Notes: generated from the letters alone by a model not told the origin. Positions 1 through 6,446 are shown, counted from the first letter of the stretch. The stretch: 8,333 nt of DNA from JAWLDB01 sp041686915 (GCA_041686915.1 JAWLDB010000122.1:1-8333), one strand, 5' to 3'. Numbers and translations: made by a program.

Positions 1-143
1 TCATTTTGCGCTATCCTGACGACAAGCAGGAGATTACCGGCATCAATTTTGAGCCATGGCATTCCCGCTATGTCGGATTGGAACACGCAGAGGCAATGAA
101 GGAAGCTGGTCAGTGCCTGGAGGAGTATCTGGAGGATAAGTAG
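1..143 (+). CDS. VanY-type D-alanyl-D-alanine carboxypeptidase, C-terminal fragment
   Basis: Open from the left edge (frame begins at base 3) to a TAG at 141-143, leaving 46 residues of a gene that starts outside the window. The fragment contains RYPDDKQEITGINFEPWH followed by SRYVG, the C-terminal signature of the M15B metallopeptidases (VanY/LdcB/DacY). In that family the Glu of EPWH acts as catalytic base and the His is a zinc ligand; both are present here. The residue after that His is Ser, where Phe or Trp is common. The tail (EHAEAMKEAGQCLEEYLEDK) is the usual short helix ending these enzymes. By family knowledge it trims terminal D-Ala from peptidoglycan stem peptides outside the membrane. 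The zinc-binding SxHxxGxAxD half and any signal peptide lie off the window. Family call is firm; exact substrate is not determined. Confidence 0.88.
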   Translation, partial: ILRYPDDKQEITGINFEPWHSRYVGLEHAEAMKEAGQCLEEYLEDK

Positions 144-151
144 CTGTGAGT

Positions 152-195
152 TAAACTAAGGGCCTCTCTGCAAACGCAGAGAGGCCCTTAGTTTA
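152..195. terminator. Bidirectional rho-independent terminator between convergent genes
   Basis: Bases 152-171 pair perfectly with 176-195, a 20-bp stem around the 4-base loop AAAC. The GC-rich core (GGGCCTCTCTGC) is flanked by A/T-rich ends, so the stem gives a short T-containing tail on either strand. It sits 8 bases after the VanY stop and contains the stop codon (193-195) of the convergent acetyltransferase gene, so it most likely ends both transcripts. Confidence 0.9.
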
Positions 196-1023
196 TAGCT
201 TGTATTCCCAGATAGTAAACCCGTCGTTCTCCACCGGCCGCAGACCACCTCGTGTGACAAACGACTCGCTGAAGGGTGAGTCTTGCGGCAGAAAAACTTC
301 TATTGACGTTAATCCACGTTGCGCCGCTTCACGTTCAACGCCTCCCAGCAGCTCTAGCAACACGTCAAGGTCGCCAACCGGCTGATAGACTTCCACTTCC
401 TCATCGTGATAAGACACCGCGAGGTACGCTTGTGCCGCTTGCCCCGGCAGGACCCTGAACCCGCCATCGCGCCAGGTGGCTTCAATTGCAGCAAACTGCA
501 GGTCATGCGTCTCCCAGTCCCAATGCCAGTACTTGTAGCCTTGTTCTCGAGCCAGTTCCAACACTCTCGGCAGTTCCGCCAGATCAGGTTGAGCCAGTAC
601 CGGACCGTCTATCGCTACAACCGGCTTAACCAGCTTCTCGTATGTAACAATACGCCGGAATCCTGCTCGCTCGGTCAATGCCTGTGAAGCGTGGTTATCC
701 GTGTCGATCAGCAAACGGGCTACTTCCCTCCCCGCTTGCCTGGCGTGCTGCATGCAAGCTTGCGAAAGCGCCGCGCCGACTCCGTTGCGCCTATGGTCAG
801 GGTCCACTCGCAAAGACATGAACCAGGCTACTCTGGCGTCGATGAAGCGAACGTAAGCTACTCCAACCACTTTATCTTCCAACGTGGCAACAAGCGGCAC
901 GCCCTCTCCCGCGCCGGCCACCCAGTCATCCCAAAGATATCCAACGTAATCGTCTTCCCAAACACGGCTGAGCAGCTGCTTTACTTGTACACTGTCTTCC
1001 AGCCTGGCGCGCCTGGTTAGCAT
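193..1023 (-). CDS. GNAT family N-acetyltransferase with a second C-terminal domain
   Basis: A 276-residue protein. Residues 1 to about 135 form a GNAT acetyltransferase domain: strand beta4 and the acetyl-CoA pyrophosphate loop are seen at 71-86 (LRVDPDHRRNGVGAAL, giving RxxGxG at 78-83), followed by N110 and the RAGF motif at 119-122 that close the fold. Residues about 140-276 are an extra region with GNAT-like spacing (a WRDGGFRV segment and a final GGLRPVENDGF) but no acetyl-CoA loop, so it looks like a degenerate second GNAT domain, as in some tandem GNAT proteins. The ATG start follows GAGGAGGT with a 7-base spacer. The gene is monocistronic: convergent with the carboxypeptidase fragment and divergent from the small membrane protein. 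The acceptor could be a small molecule or a protein; nothing in the sequence decides this. Confidence 0.87.
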   Translation of the reverse strand: MLTRRARLEDSVQVKQLLSRVWEDDYVGYLWDDWVAGAGEGVPLVATLEDKVVGVAYVRFIDARVAWFMSLRVDPDHRRNGVGAALSQACMQHARQAGREVARLLIDTDNHASQALTERAGFRRIVTYEKLVKPVVAIDGPVLAQPDLAELPRVLELAREQGYKYWHWDWETHDLQFAAIEATWRDGGFRVLPGQAAQAYLAVSYHDEEVEVYQPVGDLDVLLELLGGVEREAAQRGLTSIEVFLPQDSPFSESFVTRGGLRPVENDGFTIWEYKL

Positions 1024-1046
1024 TGCTTATACCTCCTCATTTCTGA

Positions 1047-1085
1047 CCATCTGCTGCTGGTTATTCAGATGGCGTAACTCGCCAT
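1047..1085 (-). other. Overlapping inverted repeats in the acetyltransferase leader
   Basis: Two hairpins share bases. CCATCTG (1047-1053) pairs with CAGATGG (1066-1072), and ATGGCG (1069-1074) pairs with CGCCAT (1080-1085). Because 1069-1072 are used by both, the two stems exclude each other. They lie 24 to 62 bases upstream of the acetyltransferase start codon, within its probable leader. Stems are only 7 and 6 bp and no U-run follows, so any regulatory role is inference. Confidence 0.3.
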
Positions 1086-1141
1086 GCAAGGATTCATCGT
1101 CGTAACCGGGTTTACCTGCTCCACGTGCTATCGAACTGCAT

Positions 1142-1171
1142 ATGGCAGATGCTCTCTTCCATGGGTATAAT
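1142..1171 (+). promoter_or_regulatory. Candidate sigma-A promoter for the small membrane protein gene
   Basis: A perfect TATAAT -10 box lies at 1166-1171, with ATGGCA (4 of 6 matches to TTGACA) 18 bases upstream at 1142-1147. Transcription would begin near 1178, about 44 bases before the chosen ATG at 1222. The box overlaps a possible in-frame TTG start at 1171, which argues against that longer reading. Confidence 0.55.
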
Positions 1172-1221
1172 TGACCTGGGGTAACACTGCATCGCTTACA
1201 ACAGAAAGTGAGGACTGTTCT

Positions 1222-1632
1222 ATGACCAAGAGAAGCATGATACTGTTATTGATCATCTCAGTGTGCGGCAACTTGTTCCTATCCGGCCTGCTATTTCACA
1301 GCCATTCAGTGCGGACAAGGGAAGAGGAGCAAATGCTAAGCTCTGCATTCACTAGTGCAGCTAATGCCTTAGCCAACCGGGATTACGAGCATGCTACGGG
1401 ACTGGTATACACTGCCAATACCCTCCTGCAAGCGATCATGGAGGAAAGCGACTCCTTTGCAACTGACCTCAATAAGCTCAGCTGGTATATGGCCACCAAA
1501 CGCGATCGTGTGCTTGCGGTCGCTGACGAATTAACCGGCGTCTTAAGTGAACTCGGCAGAGAACGCTCCCATCCAAACCACCAGAACAGACTAAGGAATA
1601 TTATCAATCTTATTGAGCTAGGTGCTCAGTAA
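1222..1632 (+). CDS. Small single-pass membrane protein of unknown function
   Basis: A 136-residue protein that I do not recognise. A short basic N-terminus (MTKR) is followed by one hydrophobic segment at about residues 5-25 (MILLLIISVCGNLFLSGLLF), then about 110 polar, probably helical residues rich in Glu, Arg, Leu and Ala. By the positive-inside rule the N-terminus is cytoplasmic and the helical part faces outside. There is no lipobox or obvious signal peptidase site, so it is best read as a signal-anchored protein. The frame is also open upstream from a TTG at 1171, but the ATG at 1222 is preferred because GTGAGG (1208-1213) lies 8 bases before it and the TTG falls inside a TATAAT box. 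The gene stands alone, with its own candidate promoter and terminator. The helical extracytoplasmic part suggests protein-protein contact, but no function can be assigned. Confidence 0.72.
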   Translation: MTKRSMILLLIISVCGNLFLSGLLFHSHSVRTREEEQMLSSAFTSAANALANRDYEHATGLVYTANTLLQAIMEESDSFATDLNKLSWYMATKRDRVLAVADELTGVLSELGRERSHPNHQNRLRNIINLIELGAQ

Positions 1633-1634
1633 CC

Positions 1635-1665
1635 ACAGCGGCCATACTGGCCGCTGTAGTCTTTT
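1635..1665 (+). terminator. Rho-independent terminator after the small membrane protein gene
   Basis: ACAGCGGCC (1635-1643) pairs with GGCCGCTGT (1649-1657), a 9-bp GC-rich stem with a 5-base loop, followed by AGTCTTTT. It begins two bases after the TAA of the gene. It may also act on the convergent AraC gene, whose stop is at 1705, but there is no T-run in that direction. Confidence 0.82.
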
Positions 1666-1704
1666 GACCGCAGTTTCTAACAGCCGAACGGCGGCGTCAA
1701 ACTG

Positions 1705-2568
1705 TCAGTCCCTACGCTCTATCGGATACGTCCCCAGCTGGTACTGCTTCGGCGAAGTACCGACCAACTTCTTAAAGGTCCGAATGAAATGCGAGTTGTT
1801 TCGGAAGCCGACCGCTTGACCGGCCTGTTGTACCGACAGCCTGCGCTGCAGGAGCTGCCGGGCTCTCAGCACGCGTCGATGGATGATGTACTCGTTAATC
1901 GTGAAGCCAGTAGCCCTTTTGAACAGCTGTCCCAAGTAATACTTGTTTAGGTAGAACTCTTCGGACAGCCGGCTGAGGGAGAGATTTTCTGCCAAATGCT
2001 GCTCGATGAAATGTAACACAGGTCTCACCCGCTGCAGTTCTGGTTGTAGGCGTGCCGGCTGAACTGCAGTAGATAATGCAAACGCCTGATTAACAAGCAG
2101 AAGGATTTCTGTCAGGACAATGCGACGTCTGAGGTCCGCTCCAAAGCCAATGCCTGACACCTCTTGTCCAGCCCGTTGGAGCAGTGCAATCAGCTTGTCC
2201 AACTGAGTAGCACTGAGGGACACGCTGTGAACCGCCCCAACTCTGCGGTTGACAAAGCACTCAAGCAGGTTTGTCTCTTTACTGGATAGCTCCGTCGCCA
2301 GTTGAGGGGCAAAGTACAACACATAACGCTCATGAAACGCGCCAGGAGGCGAAACACTGCGGTGTAAATCCATGTCATTGAACGCGAACAGGGTACCCCG
2401 CTCGGCCTGGTAGACCTGACCAGCGACGAAGAAGCTGACACTATCGGATAGCGCCAGGTTAATTTCGTAGTACTCATGGAAATGATAGTCTGCCATATGC
2501 CAGTTAGCATGAGTATTGTAACTAACTTGATACCCCACTGAGCTTAGCTCAGCCTGTCCGCTCATCAT
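1705..2568 (-). CDS. AraC family transcriptional regulator, cupin sensor plus double HTH
   Basis: A 287-residue activator-type regulator. Residues 28-75 form a cupin-like ligand pocket (HFHEYYEINLAL, then GTLFAFNDMDLHR), the usual small-molecule sensor of AraC proteins. The C-terminal DNA-binding domain has two helix-turn-helix units, about 195-219 (LSLSRLSEEFYLNKYYLGQL) and 245-268, ending in the AraC signature GFRNNSHFIRTFKKLVG plus TSPKQY (254-276). Length is normal for the family. The frame continues upstream to a GTG at 2584-2586, but that codon lies inside a GGGAGGGGG ribosome binding site, so the ATG at 2566-2568 (or the adjacent ATG at 2563-2565) is the real start. It is divergent from the hydroxyacid dehydrogenase-EtfBA operon with a 160-base shared intergenic region, so it most likely activates that operon in response to the substrate or a related organic acid. 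This is inferred from position; the ligand cannot be read from sequence. Confidence 0.93.
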   Translation of the reverse strand: MMSGQAELSSVGYQVSYNTHANWHMADYHFHEYYEINLALSDSVSFFVAGQVYQAERGTLFAFNDMDLHRSVSPPGAFHERYVLYFAPQLATELSSKETNLLECFVNRRVGAVHSVSLSATQLDKLIALLQRAGQEVSGIGFGADLRRRIVLTEILLLVNQAFALSTAVQPARLQPELQRVRPVLHFIEQHLAENLSLSRLSEEFYLNKYYLGQLFKRATGFTINEYIIHRRVLRARQLLQRRLSVQQAGQAVGFRNNSHFIRTFKKLVGTSPKQYQLGTYPIERRD

Positions 2569-2575
2569 CCTATTA

Positions 2576-2584
2576 CCCCCTCCC
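2576..2584 (-). promoter_or_regulatory. Ribosome binding site that fixes the AraC regulator start
   Basis: On the minus strand GGGAGGGGG is followed by TAATAGG and two adjacent ATG codons (2568 and 2565). Its position shows that the upstream in-frame GTG (2584-2586) is part of the Shine-Dalgarno sequence rather than the start. Confidence 0.7.
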
Positions 2585-2606
2585 ACTGCAAATGCTGGTT
2601 GACTCC

Positions 2607-2635
2607 ATTATAACCATCACCCCACGATATGCAAA
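2607..2635 (-). promoter_or_regulatory. Candidate promoter of the AraC regulator gene
   Basis: Read on the minus strand, TTTGCA (2630-2635, 4 of 6 to TTGACA) is separated by 17 bases from a perfect TATAAT (2607-2612). The transcript would start near 2600, about 32 bases before the ATG. The -35 box coincides with one of the ATGCAA repeats in this intergenic region, which would suit autoregulation. Confidence 0.5.
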
Positions 2636-2676
2636 CTTTTCACCTACCAGGCCCAAATATTCCACTATTGTTGCAT
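2629..2676. repeat. Inverted ATGCAA repeats, possible regulator half-sites
   Basis: ATGCAAAC at 2629-2636 recurs in inverted form as GTTGCAT at 2670-2676; a further TGCAAATGC lies at 2587-2595. The repeats occupy the 160-base region between the AraC regulator and the operon, where an AraC protein would bind. They are short and A/T-rich, so chance is possible. Confidence 0.25.
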
Positions 2677-2678
2677 GA

Positions 2679-2684
2679 TATGAT
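2679..2684 (+). promoter_or_regulatory. Candidate -10 box of the dehydrogenase-EtfBA operon
   Basis: TATGAT at 2679-2684 is a 5-of-6 match to TATAAT. No fair -35 box is found 16 to 18 bases upstream (AATATT region), as expected for a promoter that needs an activator such as the divergent AraC protein. Transcription would start near 2691, about 38 bases before the ATG. Confidence 0.35.
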
Positions 2685-2728
2685 GAGCTTAGTAAACGTC
2701 GGCAAGGTGCAGTTAAGGAGGCAAAAGC

Positions 2729-4336
2729 ATGGTTGGATTGATTTCCAAATTCATGAAGAGTGAGCATTGGGAGTACTTGCGGGATGAGTCACGCAGCATC
2801 GGCGAGGCAGACTCCATCTCTTTTCCCCGCACAGAGGAAGAGCTAGAGAAAATCGTCAAGGTTTTAGCCGCAGAGCAGATTCCTATCACAGTTCAGGGAG
2901 CCAGGACTGGACTTACCGGCGGCGCAGTGCCCTACGGCGGACACGTTATCAACCTGAGTAAGATGAACAGGATCACTGGATTGCGCTATGACCATGGCCG
3001 GTTTCTGCTCCGTGTGCAGCCTGGTATCCTCTTGGTGGAAGTTCGCAAAGCACTGGAGAACATGCAGTTTGATACAACTCTGTGGTCACAGGAATCGGTT
3101 GATGCATTAGAGTTGCTCAAGCAGAGCGGCCCCCAGTTCTTCTCCCCAGATCCGACAGAGGCTTCTGCCTCGATTGGTGGGATGATCAACTGCAACGCAT
3201 CTGGAGCTCGTTCTTATCACTACGGCCCAACCAGAAACCACATAGAGTCGGTGAAGGTACTACTGACTGATGGCTCCTCTCTCTCGCTCGTCAGAGGTAA
3301 ACACCGGACTATAGACGGTCAGTTCCGGGTTGCAAGTGAGGCCGGCAACGAGTTGTCTGGCACGTTACCGTTATACAAGATGCCTGATGTGAAGAATGCC
3401 TCAGGGTATTATCTCAAGCCGGACATGGATCTGTTGGACATCTTCATCGGCTCTGAAGGCACCTTAGGAATAGTCACCGAAGCCGAACTGAGCCTGCTCC
3501 CTGCACCTGCTGCTATCTGGGGAGTGACCGTTTTCTTGCCCAATCAAGATAGCGCGTTGCGTTTTGTGCGGGCAGTCCGGGGCGAGCAGGTCGACGGAAT
3601 ACGTCAGTCGGACATCCAACTGCCGGTCGCAATTGAGTTCTTCGATGCACGGGCACTGGAACTGCTAAGGAAGGAAAGGGAGCATAACGCTGCCTTTGGA
3701 CAACTGCAGGAGATTAAGTCACATTATCATACAGCTGTCTATGTTGAGTTCCATGGTGATAACGATATGCAGGCTACCGAATGGATCCTGAGCTTAGGTG
3801 ATCTAATCACCTCCTGCGGTGGCGATGAGACAGATACCTGGGTGGCCCAGAACCCCCGCGACATGGAGAAATTGCAGTTCTTTCGCCATGCCATTCCTGA
3901 GAGCGTCAACATGCTGATAGACCAACGACGGAATACAGAGCCATTTTTGACCAAACTCGGCACGGATATGGCTGTACCCGATCAACATTTGACGAGTATG
4001 TTTGAGTTGTATGACAGGCGGCTGGCTGAAACAGGCCTGGAAGCTGTGGTTTTTGGCCATATCGGCAACAACCATGTGCATGTCAACATTCTGCCTCGCT
4101 CACTAGAAGACTATCAGCGAGGCAAGGAGCTGTATTTGGATTGGGCGCAGGAAGCGGTCAGCGCTGGTGGCACAGTTTCTGCCGAACACGGCATCGGCAA
4201 GCTGAAGACTGCTTTTCTGGCGGTCATGTATGGCGAGGAAGGCCTGCAGAAGATGCGGGAGGTCAAGCGACTGTTTGACCCGAAAGGATTACTCAGTCCA
4301 GGCAATATGTTCTCACCAGTGCAGCAGGAAAGGTAG
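2729..4336 (+). CDS. GlcD-like FAD-dependent 2-hydroxyacid dehydrogenase, ETF-linked
   Basis: A 535-residue flavoprotein of the GlcD/D-lactate dehydrogenase family. Residues about 30-260 form the FAD-binding domain: VQGARTGLTGGAVPYGG (55-71) wraps the FAD pyrophosphate, with SIGGMINCNASGARSYHYG (148-166) and IGSEGTLGIVTE (240-251) completing the site. Residues about 265-525 form the FAD-oxidase C-terminal domain with the probable metal and substrate site: GHIGNNHVH (443-451) and AEHGIG (485-490), ending in LFDPKGLLSPGNMF (515-528). The ATG follows AAGGAGG (2715-2721) by 7 bases. It opens an operon with EtfB and EtfA, so ETF is the electron partner, as in Acetobacterium woodii LctD. At 535 residues it is longer than most GlcD/LctD proteins (about 460-480), with apparent extra segments near 108-137 and 190-235. 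Candidate substrates are D-lactate, glycolate or another 2-hydroxyacid; sequence alone does not choose. Confidence 0.9.
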   Translation: MVGLISKFMKSEHWEYLRDESRSIGEADSISFPRTEEELEKIVKVLAAEQIPITVQGARTGLTGGAVPYGGHVINLSKMNRITGLRYDHGRFLLRVQPGILLVEVRKALENMQFDTTLWSQESVDALELLKQSGPQFFSPDPTEASASIGGMINCNASGARSYHYGPTRNHIESVKVLLTDGSSLSLVRGKHRTIDGQFRVASEAGNELSGTLPLYKMPDVKNASGYYLKPDMDLLDIFIGSEGTLGIVTEAELSLLPAPAAIWGVTVFLPNQDSALRFVRAVRGEQVDGIRQSDIQLPVAIEFFDARALELLRKEREHNAAFGQLQEIKSHYHTAVYVEFHGDNDMQATEWILSLGDLITSCGGDETDTWVAQNPRDMEKLQFFRHAIPESVNMLIDQRRNTEPFLTKLGTDMAVPDQHLTSMFELYDRRLAETGLEAVVFGHIGNNHVHVNILPRSLEDYQRGKELYLDWAQEAVSAGGTVSAEHGIGKLKTAFLAVMYGEEGLQKMREVKRLFDPKGLLSPGNMFSPVQQER

Positions 4337-5158
4337 GTGTCAACATTGCAGATTATCGCTTGTGTCAAGCAAGTGCCAGCCTCAACTGAGGTCAAATTGA
4401 ACAAAGAGACAAACACCTTGATTCGTGAAGGGGTGGAAGCGATCATCAACCCCTTTGACACCTACGCTATCGAGGAAGCAGTCCGGCTAAAACAGCAGCA
4501 TGGTGGCAAGGTCACTGCTTTAAGCATGGGCATTCCGAGCGTGGCGGAACTATTGAAGCAAACCGTGGCCCTGGGAGTGGATGAAGCAGTACTGCTTAGT
4601 GACCGCAGGTTCGCAGGTGCCGACTCGTTGGCGACAGCCTGGGCGTTGGCTGGAGGAGTACGCCAGACAGGTGCTTTTGATCTAGTCATCTGCGGCAAGC
4701 AGGCAACGGACGGAGATACTGCCCAGGTGGGACCCAGCCTGGCCGAAAAGCTAGGCATCCCCCACACGACCTACGTACGGAGCATCGAACATGTGGACGA
4801 GAAACTGATTCGCTGCATCCGCCTCACGGATGATGGCCAGGAAACAATCGAAATGACGCTACCAGCGTTGATTACGGTTGTGAAGGACATCAATGTACCC
4901 CGCCTTCCCTCCATCAGGGGAATAAGGCAGGCCCAGTCAGCGCCGGTAAAGCTGTTGACGGCAGATGATGTCAACGCTGATGAAAAGCGCATTGGGCTAA
5001 AAGGCTCTCCGACACAGGTTGTAAAGACATTCATTCCAGCACAAACAACCGAGAGCGAGCTATTTACAGGAACGCCGACAGAGCAGGCCAAACAGTTGGT
5101 CGCTAAGCTGGTGGCCAGACGGCTAGTACAGGAGGGTGAAGCAGATGGCAGGGATTAG
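4337..5158 (+). CDS. etfB: Electron transfer flavoprotein subunit beta (EtfB)
   Basis: A 273-residue EtfB with the family landmarks: an N-terminal IIACVKQVP strand, NPFDTYAIEEAVRL (38-51), the nucleotide-binding loop ICGKQATDGDTAQVGP (118-133) and the signature VVKDINVPRLPSIRG (181-195). In bifurcating ETFs this subunit binds the extra FAD that takes hydride from or gives it to NAD(H), in place of the AMP of mitochondrial-type ETF; the DGDTAQVGP loop fits that group, but the assignment rests on family knowledge. A GTG at 4337 directly abuts the dehydrogenase TAG. An alternative TTG at 4346, preceded by AGGTAGGTG, would begin the protein at MQIIACVKQVP, closer to typical EtfB N-termini; the choice is open. 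The abutting start suggests translational coupling, and the last 14 bases overlap etfA. It works as a heterodimer with the downstream EtfA in the cytoplasm. Confidence 0.94.
   Translation: MSTLQIIACVKQVPASTEVKLNKETNTLIREGVEAIINPFDTYAIEEAVRLKQQHGGKVTALSMGIPSVAELLKQTVALGVDEAVLLSDRRFAGADSLATAWALAGGVRQTGAFDLVICGKQATDGDTAQVGPSLAEKLGIPHTTYVRSIEHVDEKLIRCIRLTDDGQETIEMTLPALITVVKDINVPRLPSIRGIRQAQSAPVKLLTADDVNADEKRIGLKGSPTQVVKTFIPAQTTESELFTGTPTEQAKQLVAKLVARRLVQEGEADGRD
5131..5136 (+). promoter_or_regulatory. Ribosome binding site that fixes the EtfA start
   Basis: GGAGGG at 5131-5136 precedes the ATG at 5145 by 8 bases. An upstream in-frame GTG at 5136 would overlap this site and has no Shine-Dalgarno of its own, so the ATG is preferred. 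Confidence 0.6.
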
Positions 5159-6359
5159 TATTGCCCGGGAAAAGTGCACTGGGTGTGAGCAGTGCGTTAA
5201 CGCCTGCCCCTTTGGACAGATTTCCATCGTGGATGATATAGCAATGATTGCCGAAGGCTGCACACTCTGCGGTGCCTGCGTGGAGGAGTGTGGCGCTCAG
5301 GCAATTGTGTTGCAACGAGCAAGCGTTGAGGCTGTAGACCTCGCCGCTAATCAGGGTATATGGGTGTTTGCTGAGCAGATGGACGGCCAGGTCAGACAAG
5401 TGGCGTTTGAGCTGCTGGGTGAGGCTAGGAGGCTGGCGACCACACTGATGGTCCCTGTATCAGCAGCGCTGCTGGGATTTGGCTGCGAATCTGCTGCACA
5501 ACAGCTGATTGCCTGCGGAGCAGACCGGGTGTATGTATTAGACGACCCTAGCCTGGCTCATTTCAATGATGAAACACATGTCGACGTACTCGCTCAGTTG
5601 ATTGAGCAGCATAAGCCAGAAATCGTGCTAATTGGCGCTACTACCTTTGGACGTTCTCTCGCCCCGCGAGTGGCTTCCAGACTGGACACTGGCCTCACTG
5701 CTGATTGCACGCTACTGAGCATAGACCGCGAGACTGGGAATTTGCTACAGACCAGACCAGCTTTCGGCGGGAACCTGATGGCCACCATCGTCTGCCCCAA
5801 TCACCGACCGCAAATGGCCACAGTGCGGCCACGAGTGATGAAGGCATTAGCACCAGACCCTATGCGCGCAGGTGAAATCATCCACCCGGCTATCAGTGTT
5901 ACTCCCCCACGCAGCACACATGTCCTTGCAGTGGACAAATCTCTCGGGGATAGCGTTAACCTGACAGATGCTGAGATTATTGTGGCAGCTGGCAAGGGCA
6001 TTGGCAGTCAGGCGAACATGGCGTTAGTCCACGAACTCGCCCATGTCCTTTGTGGGATAGTAGGAGCAACACGGGCAGTTGTTGATGCCGGTTGGACTAG
6101 CTATGACCATCAGATCGGCCAAACCGGGAAAACAGTGGCACCCAAACTCTATATCGCGTGTGGAATATCAGGGGCGGTACAACATTTGGCTGGCATATCT
6201 TCAGCCGAAGTAATTGTGGCGATTAACAAAGACCCGGATGCACCTATTTTCCAAAGCGCACATTACGGCATCGTTGGGAGTGTAGAGCAGGTACTCCCCG
6301 CGCTCATCGCCGAGCTGAGAGGCATAACGGCGAAAAAGACGAGCATAGATAGCCGGTGA
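5145..6359 (+). CDS. etfA: EtfA with N-terminal 2x[4Fe-4S] ferredoxin domain
   Basis: A 404-residue protein. Residues 1-57 are a bacterial ferredoxin domain with two complete cysteine sets: C11, C14, C17, C21 (CTGCEQCVNACPF) and C39, C42, C45, C49 (CTLCGACVEECGA). Residues about 70-255 are the ETF alpha N-terminal domain (GIWVFAEQ, then IVLIGATTFGRSLAPRVA and LTADCTLL). Residues about 275-395 are the FAD-binding domain with VGATRAVVDAGW (306-317), GQTGKTVAPKLYIACGISGA (325-344), QHLAG (346-350) and INKDPDAPIFQ (360-370). The ferredoxin domain is absent from respiratory ETFs but present in Acetobacterium woodii LctC and CarE, where it is part of the ferredoxin-linked bifurcating complex. The start overlaps etfB by 14 bases and a terminator follows at 6413. 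It most likely passes electrons between ferredoxin, the EtfB flavin and the dehydrogenase FAD. Confidence 0.95.
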   Translation: MAGISIAREKCTGCEQCVNACPFGQISIVDDIAMIAEGCTLCGACVEECGAQAIVLQRASVEAVDLAANQGIWVFAEQMDGQVRQVAFELLGEARRLATTLMVPVSAALLGFGCESAAQQLIACGADRVYVLDDPSLAHFNDETHVDVLAQLIEQHKPEIVLIGATTFGRSLAPRVASRLDTGLTADCTLLSIDRETGNLLQTRPAFGGNLMATIVCPNHRPQMATVRPRVMKALAPDPMRAGEIIHPAISVTPPRSTHVLAVDKSLGDSVNLTDAEIIVAAGKGIGSQANMALVHELAHVLCGIVGATRAVVDAGWTSYDHQIGQTGKTVAPKLYIACGISGAVQHLAGISSAEVIVAINKDPDAPIFQSAHYGIVGSVEQVLPALIAELRGITAKKTSIDSR

Positions 6360-6412
6360 ACACTAGCTTGAAGACTGGCCCCACTAGATAGGGAGCATCA
6401 GTGCCAAGCGTT

Positions 6413-6443
6413 AAGCCCTGGATATTAACAATCCAGGGCTTTT
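6413..6443 (+). terminator. Rho-independent terminator of the dehydrogenase-EtfBA operon
   Basis: AAGCCCTGGAT (6413-6423) pairs perfectly with ATCCAGGGCTT (6431-6441), an 11-bp stem with a 7-base loop followed by T residues. It lies 54 bases after the etfA stop and just before the end of the convergent rhodanese gene (stop at 6447), so it closes the operon and may also stop the opposite transcript. Confidence 0.87.
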
Positions 6444-6446
6444 CTA

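Noticed and set aside
1171..1221. Longer N-terminus for the small membrane protein from a TTG start
   Set aside because: The TTG sits inside a perfect TATAAT box and has no Shine-Dalgarno, while the ATG at 1222 has GTGAGG 8 bases upstream and begins directly before the membrane helix.
1671..1704. Second terminator for the AraC regulator formed by CAGTTT/AAACTG with an inner GCCG/CGGC stem
   Set aside because: The outer stem is only 6 bp with an interrupted interior and has no T-run on the minus strand.
5136..5144. GTG start three codons upstream for EtfA
   Set aside because: The GTG overlaps the GGAGGG ribosome binding site that is well spaced for the ATG at 5145.
2729..6359. Aerobic-type glycolate oxidase (GlcDEF) operon
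   Set aside because: The GlcD-like gene is followed by EtfB and EtfA, not by GlcE or the iron-sulfur GlcF subunit, so an ETF-linked dehydrogenase fits better.
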